A stretch of DNA of 64,000 bases from Cryptosporangium aurantiacum (GTDB lineage: Bacteria > Actinomycetota > Actinomycetes > Mycobacteriales > Cryptosporangiaceae), in NCBI RefSeq assembly GCF_900143005.1, contig NZ_FRCS01000006.1, forward strand, positions 248,001 to 312,000, given 5' to 3'. Numbering within the stretch: position 1 is the first letter of the stretch; each line of letters opens with the position of its first letter. The notes below the pieces were generated by a model. The model did no database searches. It was not told where the DNA came from and saw nothing but the letters and a program-made list of their open reading frames with translations. Position numbers and translations under genes: made by a program. Positions 58,463 through 64,000 of the stretch are shown here, in pieces.

Positions 58463-59073
58463 CCACGACGCCGCGAAGTCACTCGGTCTAGTGCTGGCTC
58501 GCCGCCATGATCGCCTCCGCCGTCACCGACGCCCACGCGATCGAGCCGGTCGGCGACGTCAACGGGCAGGACCTCGTCCGATACTCCGACGGCTCCTGGA
58601 CTCTGTATCTGGCCGCGGAAGCGCCGCATGCCCTGGTCTACCTCGAGGGCCCCGTCACACCCGGATCCCGCTCGCGCCCGCCGCCGCGCTGAACCCACCC
58701 GACTCGGCTCCGTGCCGCCGGCACCTGGACACTCGGGTACGACACCTCGGCCACCTACCTGTTCGAACTCGACGCCGCAGGCGTGAGACTCGACGCCCCG
58801 CCGCACCCGCACCGCTGAAGGTCATCCCGTGGCCAGCACACACGCCGACGCGTTTCCTCCAGCCGCCTCGTCTGTCGCAATGCCGATCAGGCCGCACCCG
58901 CGCGGAAGTCACGGAGGCCGGCGCCTGGGTGACGGTGCCGACCACCCCGTGGCGGCCGAGAGTATCGCCGCTGAGCAGGTGCGCCTCGACGACGCGGGCG
59001 GCCGCCGCGCAGGCCGCGCGGACGGCGACGGCCAACTCGCAGGCCATCACCAACCGCGGGCCGGTACATTAGC
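58463..59073. other. 611-bp stretch without a convincing gene
   Basis: A 61-codon frame at 58507-58692 contains PVGDVNGQDLVRYSDGSWTL and LEGPVTPG, which could be a relic of a small protein, but the end is low-complexity and no ribosome site is clear. From 58700 to 59070 no frame looks coding. Probably decayed DNA on the edge of the catabolic cluster. Confidence 0.35.
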
Positions 59074-59466
59074 TCACACGCAGTTGCGCGTGCCGCCCTT
59101 CACCCGTCGAGGGATCGCGGTGGTGAGGCCGTTGATTGGCTTGTAGATACGAATGCCTAGGCAGTCACCGGCCCGGTCGTACCGATTTGCGGCGAGAGCG
59201 AGTATCGCAGCGGAAGGCGCGATTGCCGCACCGCAGACAGGGGCCAGAGGGCCGCTGACGGTCGCACAGCCGCCGCCGATGGCCGCCAGAACTCCTGCGG
59301 CATCAGTTGCATCCCGTGTCGTCTGGTGGTTGAAGCGGATGGTGCACGAGAAGCGACCGCAGTCAGCCTGGAACCGCGGTGATGCTTCGGCTGGGGCCCC
59401 TCCCAGGAATGTTCCCCCAAGAATCGCCGCGACTACCCCGGTGATCGCCAAACGCTTTGTTTTCAC
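59074..59466 (-). CDS. Small secreted protein, unknown function
   Basis: A 130-residue protein with a Sec signal peptide (KRLAITGVVAAILGGTFLGG, cleavage near APAEA-SP). The mature part has five or so cysteines that could form disulfides (ADCGRFSCTIRF, GGGCATVSGPLAPVCG, AGDCLGIRIYK) and a hydrophobic middle. The start GTG at 59466 has AGGGGGAA upstream. Similar cysteine-containing secreted proteins are found in streptomycetes, without known function. Confidence 0.7.
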   Translation of the reverse strand: MKTKRLAITGVVAAILGGTFLGGAPAEASPRFQADCGRFSCTIRFNHQTTRDATDAAGVLAAIGGGCATVSGPLAPVCGAAIAPSAAILALAANRYDRAGDCLGIRIYKPINGLTTAIPRRVKGGTRNCV

Positions 59467-60008
59467 GGTTCCCCCTAATAAGTCACTGACTGTCCAGATC
59501 GCCCCTTCGTGCGAGAGGGTTTCTGATTTCCGGCGCGCGTTCAATCCCGCCGAGGAGGGCTCGTGCTTCATGTAGGGGACGCCGGGCGGCGTCGTGTAAC
59601 GCCGCCCGGCCCGTCACGTAGCTGCCCCGACGCTTCCGCGTGACCTCCACCGCCGCGTCTGCGGCAACTGCCGCACCGCCGATCATGCTGAGCACGTGGC
59701 CGACGCTGAACTCGGTCACGAGGGCGCCAGGCGAACGGGAACGTCAGCAGGCTGTGGCCTGCCGGTGCAGCGGTGACCCGCCAGGCCCGGTCGGCGGTCC
59801 CCCGTCGAGGGGTGTCACGCGCCGACCGGATAGCTGCCATAGACGCGGCGGGTGCCGGCGCTGACCGCCGCCGACACCACTGGCACGTACTCGGCGAATG
59901 TCGGCGCCGGACTGCGCTCCGGCGCCGCGTTCAGCAAGTCCGCAGGCGAGACGCCGAGCCGCTCCAGCAACGGATCGCGATCGTGGCGGCACGCGCCGGA
60001 GCCCTACC
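59467..60008. other. 542-bp stretch with at most a doubtful small ORF
   Basis: A 78-codon leftward frame (59719 to 59483, MTEFSVGHVLSMIGGAAVAA at its start) could encode a small protein with one hydrophobic segment, directly upstream of the secreted protein gene, but there is no family or clear ribosome site. From 59720 to 60008 I see no convincing gene on either strand. Confidence 0.35.
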
Positions 60009-60611
60009 TCAGCTCGGGGCCGATAGAGCTGGTCCGAGCCACCGGCGCACCAGATCACGCAGTTCGTCCTCAGAACGTGGCGGGTCTGCCGGGTACTGGA
60101 GAAACGAGATGAACAACCGGATCAAGATCTCAGCCAGACCTTCGAGCTCGTCGTCGCCGACCCCGATCTCGCTCCAGTCGACCGGGATGCGCCGGAGAAT
60201 GTCGGCACCCATCGAGAACGCGTCCGCCGACGTGGCGGCACGGCTGAAGACGTCCGTCTCGCCCGCCTGGAAGAGCGCACCGATATACGGCTCCCGAGGG
60301 ATCGCCTGAACGGCGAACACAATCGACTCGATGGCAGCGTCGGTCGGGGTCGCGCAGGCGGAGAGATGCCGCTCCATCCGTTCCGCGAAGTCATCGACGC
60401 CGGCCTGCGCAACCGCGCTGAACAGCTCACCGAGGTTCCCGTAGTAGCGATACACGGTTTGCCGCGTGACCCCGAGCTCGCCGGCCACATCGGAGAGGGT
60501 CGTCTTGGTGGGCCCGAACCTCTCGACGCAGGCCGCGGCGGTGGCGATGATGCGCTGGCGTGCCTCGTCCTCTGTCCGCGGCGGGTTGCCGTTCCAACCG
60601 TGATGACCCAC
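60009..60611 (-). CDS. TetR/AcrR-family transcriptional regulator
   Basis: A 200-residue regulator: HTH RIIATAAACVERFGPTKTTL and LGVTRQTVYRYYGNLGELFS; helical ligand domain with FQAGETDVFSRAATSADAFS. It starts with a GTG 6 bp after the stop of the membrane protein gene, so the order FAD monooxygenase - membrane protein - TetR is one leftward operon. The palindrome at 63262-63286 at the operon front is a likely binding site. Confidence 0.87.
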   Translation of the reverse strand: MGHHGWNGNPPRTEDEARQRIIATAAACVERFGPTKTTLSDVAGELGVTRQTVYRYYGNLGELFSAVAQAGVDDFAERMERHLSACATPTDAAIESIVFAVQAIPREPYIGALFQAGETDVFSRAATSADAFSMGADILRRIPVDWSEIGVGDDELEGLAEILIRLFISFLQYPADPPRSEDELRDLVRRWLGPALSAPS

Positions 60612-60617
60612 GTCGGG

Positions 60618-61748
60618 TCAGCCTACCGGGGCAGGGTTCGCGACCGGTGACCTGCGCCGAGCGGTGTACAGCGCGGCCAAAACCGCGATCGCCGCGGCGA
60701 AGCAGGCGATCGTGTACCAGCCGCTCCCGATCGGCGTGCCGTTGCTGGTGACGCCGTCGTCCGCGTCCAGGAACGCCGGAAGCGCGCCCAGCCACAGCAC
60801 CGCCATGCTCAGCAGGTAGACCACGGGATAGATCCGCGCGAACGGCGTCATCGGCTCGATCTGTTCGACGCCGCGCCGCCGAACGCTGGTGATCAGGATC
60901 CAGATTCCGGCCAGCCAGAGCACGCCCAGCTCGACCCCGAGCACCCACGCCTGCGCCGTGACGTTGGGGGTGTCGCCGCCGAAGATCGCCGAGGGGATGC
61001 CGAACAGGGCCATCGACAGCGGCGTCAGCACGCCGGCGAGAGCGATCCGCCAGGTCAGCGACCAACCACGGCGGGGCCCACCGTCGGCTGCCTTCGATCC
61101 GGCGAGCGTGACGACCAGGAAGGTCATCACACCGAAGGACACCGACGCGAAGAGCAGCATGCTGTTCATCGGCACCGAGGCGAGCGCCGGATGGTTGACG
61201 ATGTCGTTCGCGTCGTTCCAGGCCCACCACTGCAACTGTGGCCCGAGCTGGTCGAAGATCTCGTAGTACACCTGGCAGACGAACGCCACGGCGATCGATC
61301 CGATCAGCGCGCCGCGGTGCCGGAACACTCCGAGCACGCGCACCGACTCGTACGCCAGCTGACTCAACGCCGGGTAGATCGCGATGATGTAGAGCGGCAG
61401 CCGGTCCCACATGAACTGCACCGTGAAGATGTTGTGGGCGAAGATGAAGCCGTACCGGTCGTCGAGGCCGAACCATTCGGGGAAGTAGAGCGGCGGCTCG
61501 GTGACGAATAGGTAGATCAACGACGCGATCCACAGGGCCAGGTTGACCGGGTCGCCGGCACGGAACCGGCGGACGGCGTGCACGAGGGCGAAGACGGCGC
61601 CCGCGATGATCACCAGCTCCAGCACTGGCATCGTCCAGTTGGCGAGGCTGAACGGATCGTTGACCGACACGACCGGGCTGACGTCGTGACAGTCGAAACC
61701 GAGGTCGCGGGTGACCTGCTCGGCGGCCTCGTCGCAGGTGGCGCTCAT
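60618..61748 (-). CDS. Polytopic membrane protein, unknown function
   Basis: A 376-residue protein with about nine hydrophobic helices, among them VLELVIIAGAVFALVHAVRR, LALWIASLIYLFVTEPPLYF, LTWRIALAGVLTPLSMALFG and GWYTIACFAAAIAVLAALYT. Conserved-looking aromatic loops (PLYFPEWFGLDDRYGFIFAH, LQWWAWNDANDIVNHP) face the membrane surface. I do not recognise the family. The ATG overlaps the stop of the upstream monooxygenase gene (ATGA), so the two products probably act together, for example in terpenoid or lipid modification; this is inference only. Confidence 0.75.
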   Translation of the reverse strand: MSATCDEAAEQVTRDLGFDCHDVSPVVSVNDPFSLANWTMPVLELVIIAGAVFALVHAVRRFRAGDPVNLALWIASLIYLFVTEPPLYFPEWFGLDDRYGFIFAHNIFTVQFMWDRLPLYIIAIYPALSQLAYESVRVLGVFRHRGALIGSIAVAFVCQVYYEIFDQLGPQLQWWAWNDANDIVNHPALASVPMNSMLLFASVSFGVMTFLVVTLAGSKAADGGPRRGWSLTWRIALAGVLTPLSMALFGIPSAIFGGDTPNVTAQAWVLGVELGVLWLAGIWILITSVRRRGVEQIEPMTPFARIYPVVYLLSMAVLWLGALPAFLDADDGVTSNGTPIGSGWYTIACFAAAIAVLAALYTARRRSPVANPAPVG

Positions 61749-63247
61749 CGCGGCGTCCCCAGTGCCGCGTCCGCCCCGACGGCGCCCGGGGTCCAGTCGG
61801 TGCCAGGCGGATCCTGTGTCGGGTCGAACCCGAACGGCACCCTGTTCCGTCCGAGTGCGGCGTTGACCTTGTAACGCAGCAGCCCGGCGAGGACACGTGG
61901 GCTCTTCATCATGTCGGCCATCGACTCATCGAGGTTGAAGACACGGGCGAAGTGCTCGTCCACGACCGGATCCTCGCGTGCGGCGCCGATGATCAGATTG
62001 AAGGCCGGCCACGTCATCGACGCGAGGATCTTGCGTCGCCACGCCGGTAAGACCTCGGTGCCGGTCGCGCACTCGTAGCCGCGGTCACGCGCCATCGCCA
62101 TTCCCCACGGCACCCGGAGGGCCGCGCGCTGCTCGACCAGGAACCGTGTGAAAAACCGTTGATCCAGCTGCGTCGCCGACCGCAGCGCCTCCCGCAGGAG
62201 CAGCGCGGAACCCGCGGCGGAACTGATGCCCTGGGCGTAGAACGGGTTGAACGCACAGATCGCGTCGCCGATGGAGACGATGCCCGCCGGAGCGTGCGGC
62301 AGGAGGTCGTAGCGGCGCCACTTGTTACCCGTCGACCGGGTCAGGTGGACGTCGGAGAGCGGCTCGCACCTCGCCATCGCCGCGGCGAACAGCGGCGTCC
62401 GCACCCGCTCGGCCGAGGCGACGAAGTCCTCGGTGGTGCGGGGCATGTCGATTCCCCACGACCCCATGCACGCGATCGTGCGGCCACCTTCGATCGGGAA
62501 GAAGTTGACGAGGAACTCGTGCTCCTCGGGGTGCTCGCCCTTGTCCTGGGTCGGCATGATCACCAGGTGCTGCCACCACCACGGCTCGGGACGATCCTCT
62601 GGAGCCGGTAGCTCGTACCACCGCGAGGTGTAGGTGACCTTGGCGTCGAGCGTCATCGCCGGTGTCTCCGGCCACCCCGCCGCCACGAGCCAGTCCGAGA
62701 TCGACGAGCCGCGCCCCATCGCGTCGACGACGAGATCGGCGTCCATCTGCTCGTTGCCTGCGGTTGCCGTGGAGAACGACACCCCGGTGACCCGGCCCTC
62801 CGCGGTGCCGCCTGCGACGACGTCGACCCCCCGGACTGAGACTCCCTCCCGGATGGTGACGTTGCTCAGCTGGCGTACTTCGTCGCGCAGCACCCGCTCG
62901 ATCAGGATGCGCGAGCTATAGACCATCGTCATCGACGACCGCTTACGCGAGGACCAGCCGCTGGCCTCGAGGTACGCCGCGTCCATCGACGGCATCAGAT
63001 GCAGTCCGCCTGCGGCGATCAGGTCGTCCTCGAAGCCGGCGAAGAGCTCACCGATCGCGCGGCGTCCGGAGTTGAGCAGGAAATGCGGGTGCTTGCTCTG
63101 CGGCACCCCGCGCCGATGCTCGGCATCGGCCGGCAGCTCATCTCGCTCCAGGACGAGCACGCGGTCGAAGTACGGAGCTACCGCCCCCGCAGCGCACAAA
63201 CCCGCCACGCTGCCGCCGAGCACCACTGCTGTTCTGCCGAACCTCAT
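61745..63247 (-). CDS. FAD-dependent monooxygenase (geranylgeranyl reductase/halogenase-like)
   Basis: A 500-residue flavoprotein. TAVVLGGSVAGLCAAGAVAP is a variant FAD-binding motif; LVVDAMGRGSSISDWLVAAG and GIVSIGDAICAFNPFYAQGI mark the second FAD site. The overall pattern (VPQSKHPHFLLNSGRRAIGE) is typical of FAD-dependent oxidoreductases related to tryptophan halogenases and squalene-monooxygenase-like proteins, without an obvious halogenase WxWxIP motif. ATG 63247 is used; ATG 63268 lies inside the palindrome. First gene of a three-gene operon. Confidence 0.85.
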   Translation of the reverse strand: MRFGRTAVVLGGSVAGLCAAGAVAPYFDRVLVLERDELPADAEHRRGVPQSKHPHFLLNSGRRAIGELFAGFEDDLIAAGGLHLMPSMDAAYLEASGWSSRKRSSMTMVYSSRILIERVLRDEVRQLSNVTIREGVSVRGVDVVAGGTAEGRVTGVSFSTATAGNEQMDADLVVDAMGRGSSISDWLVAAGWPETPAMTLDAKVTYTSRWYELPAPEDRPEPWWWQHLVIMPTQDKGEHPEEHEFLVNFFPIEGGRTIACMGSWGIDMPRTTEDFVASAERVRTPLFAAAMARCEPLSDVHLTRSTGNKWRRYDLLPHAPAGIVSIGDAICAFNPFYAQGISSAAGSALLLREALRSATQLDQRFFTRFLVEQRAALRVPWGMAMARDRGYECATGTEVLPAWRRKILASMTWPAFNLIIGAAREDPVVDEHFARVFNLDESMADMMKSPRVLAGLLRYKVNAALGRNRVPFGFDPTQDPPGTDWTPGAVGADAALGTPR

Positions 63248-63261
63248 GAGGCGACCCCATT

Positions 63262-63286
63262 CATTCATACAGAAGATGGATGAATG
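63262..63286. promoter_or_regulatory. Palindrome at the front of the monooxygenase operon
   Basis: CATTCAT (63262-63268) and ATGAATG (63280-63286) with an 11-bp spacer, in a markedly AT-rich stretch that overlaps or just precedes the first start codon. Probable operator for the TetR protein encoded at 60009. Confidence 0.6.
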
Positions 63287-63335
63287 TATGATCGCCGTCT
63301 GGGGATGTCAAGGATGGCTTCAGGCCGGCCCGCTG

Positions 63336-63392
63336 ACCCCCGACCAGCAGCGGCGGCCCGGCTGCGCCCGGCCGCCGCTGCTGGTTGGGGGT
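63336..63392 (-). terminator. Long GC-rich hairpin
   Basis: Arms 63336-63358 and 63370-63392 pair over 23 bp with one G-U pair and an 11-nt loop. On the leftward strand it follows the HNH-like gene end and precedes the monooxygenase promoter, fitting a terminator for the leftward transcript entering from the right. Confidence 0.6.
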
Positions 63393-63688
63393 TACTTGAT
63401 CTGGTCGCGCGATCCGAGACGACGGCGATCAGCTGGTCCTTGGTCACGACCTGTCCCTCCGGGTGGAGTGGACCCATCTCCTCCCGGTCGAAGACGTCCT
63501 TCCGCAGAGCATGCTCACCTCCCGCGTCCGCTTCGAATGGCCCAGCGTCCAGCCAGCCGGAATGCCGGTGCGATGTAAGGCCGAGGATCAGCTCGCCCAA
63601 GCGTGGAGCGAACACTTGGACCGCTTCCGGCCCAGCAGGTAGCGGCCACCGCAATGCAGCCGGACGCTCCTCGGACTCCCAAGAGAGT

Positions 63689-64000
63689 TCACCGGAGCCA
63701 CAGCGCCGGATCGACGTCGGCGATGTTCGTGAAATGCCACGCGTAGTAGCTGGCGTTCGCCGACGTATGGGCGTCGACCGGCCTGCCGTCGAGTGCCGCC
63801 AGACGGTCGGCCAGTGCCCCCTCGGCGCGGGAGGAAACCCGGATCACACCGGACGCGTCGACCCCGAGGTAACCAAGCTCGAACAGCGCGTCGCATCCGA
63901 ACACGCACGCCAGCATGGCGATGTTCGCAAGGTCGCGGCGTTCCTCGTCCGAGCAGACGGCACGCCGTTTGATGTGCGCCGCACGGAGAAAAGCCGCAGG
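63689..64000 (-). CDS. C-terminal part of an HNH-endonuclease-like protein (cut by window edge)
   Basis: The frame is open from the right edge and gives 103 residues. AAHIKRRAVCSDEERRDLAN then IAMLACVFGCDALFELGYLG matches the HNH_2-like endonuclease domain, in which the AAHI(x)R start supplies the catalytic His and the MLC-x-F-GCD block follows. The end HTSANASYYAWHFTNI also fits. The N-terminal part is outside the window, so activity cannot be judged. It ends ahead of the hairpin 63336-63392. Confidence 0.7.
   Translation of the reverse strand, partial: PAAFLRAAHIKRRAVCSDEERRDLANIAMLACVFGCDALFELGYLGVDASGVIRVSSRAEGALADRLAALDGRPVDAHTSANASYYAWHFTNIADVDPALWLR

Larger units (their letters stand above)
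63248..63688. other. 441-bp gap: promoter, terminator and a coding relic
   Basis: It holds the palindrome 63262-63286, the hairpin 63336-63392, and a rightward frame from about 63401 to a TAG at 63642 that reads DQLVLGHDLSLRVEWTHLLP and CKAEDQLAQAWSEHLDRFRP. That frame has good coding character but no start or family, so I take it as the 3' relic of a lost gene. Confidence 0.45.

Noticed and set aside
59483-59719. 78-codon leftward ORF upstream of the secreted protein gene
   Set aside because: No clear ribosome site or family, and the tail is arginine-rich; kept only as a note in the intergenic entry.
1-64000. Search for CRISPR arrays, tRNA and rRNA genes
   Set aside because: No regularly spaced repeats, no cloverleaf-like segment with a CCA-proximal T-arm and no rRNA core sequence were noticed by eye.

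Overview
The window is very GC-rich and densely coded, with frequent GTG and TTG starts, many 1-4 bp ATGA/GTGA/TGATG gene overlaps, a maleylpyruvate-isomerase-type protein of the mycothiol-dependent family, MprAB-like and OmpR-type two-component pairs, an MMPL transporter and a SigB/SigF-type sigma factor. Together these point to a filamentous or soil actinomycete with a large genome (a relative of Cryptosporangium, Frankia or Micromonospora is my guess; the species cannot be read from this window). I see no rRNA, tRNA, CRISPR array or intact insertion sequence.

Layout. 1-8 kb: small housekeeping and hypothetical genes, a decayed MFS gene, an alpha/beta hydrolase, a bifunctional-nuclease-type protein and a 1202-residue Ser/Thr kinase fused to TPR-like and WD40 propeller regions. 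7.8-13.6 kb: a six-gene leftward operon MoxR ATPase - DUF58 - VWA membrane protein - membrane-anchored trypsin-like protease - response regulator - histidine kinase. 13.8-21.4 kb: an oxidoreductase/HbpS-like pair, a drug efflux pump with divergent TetR, a sigma factor, a cupin/TetR pair with clear palindromic operators, and DUF4386 and YdeI-like genes. 21.4-24 kb: a PaiB-like gene, then a decayed stretch with an SDR gene and an alcohol dehydrogenase that have both lost internal segments, plus a recombinase remnant. 24.6-28.4 kb: an Hsp70-like ATPase fused to a polytopic membrane domain, and an erythromycin-esterase-like secreted protein, separated by a perfect hairpin. 28.4-32.1 kb: accessory, partly decayed DNA (frameshifted FAD monooxygenase, truncated ECF sigma gene, small membrane protein, recombinase-like ORF).

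32.2-40.3 kb: a catabolic island (two amidohydrolases, an enoyl-CoA hydratase homologue, two acyl-CoA dehydrogenases, an acyl-CoA ligase), flanked on the left by an intact TetR gene and on the right by a truncated paralogue of the same TetR that breaks off next to a serine-recombinase remnant. 40.7-48 kb: a DUF6247/toxin-like pair with a chimeric second gene, an orphan LuxR-type response regulator, a copper monooxygenase-like lipoprotein, an MMPL exporter and an MprAB-like pair. A 35-bp element (29 of 35 identical) lies upstream of both the LuxR-type regulator and the MMPL gene.

48.2-58.5 kb is the most interesting part: a seven-gene leftward operon with a divergent ROK repressor. It codes for a Gfo/Idh/MocA oxidoreductase, a complete branched-chain-amino-acid-type ABC transporter (binding lipoprotein, fused LivH-LivM permease, LivG, LivF), a GMC/pyranose-oxidase-like sugar oxidase, and a protein that joins a C-glycoside-deglycosidase beta-subunit-like domain (DUF6379/CGDB) to a xylose-isomerase-like TIM barrel resembling the alpha subunit. 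The simplest reading is uptake of a glycoside, oxidation of its sugar at C3, and cleavage of the C-C (or C-O) glycosidic bond by a single-chain enzyme, under control of a sugar-responsive ROK protein. 58.5-64 kb: decayed DNA, a small secreted protein, an FAD monooxygenase - membrane protein - TetR operon with a palindrome at its start, and the 3' end of an HNH-endonuclease-like gene cut by the window edge.
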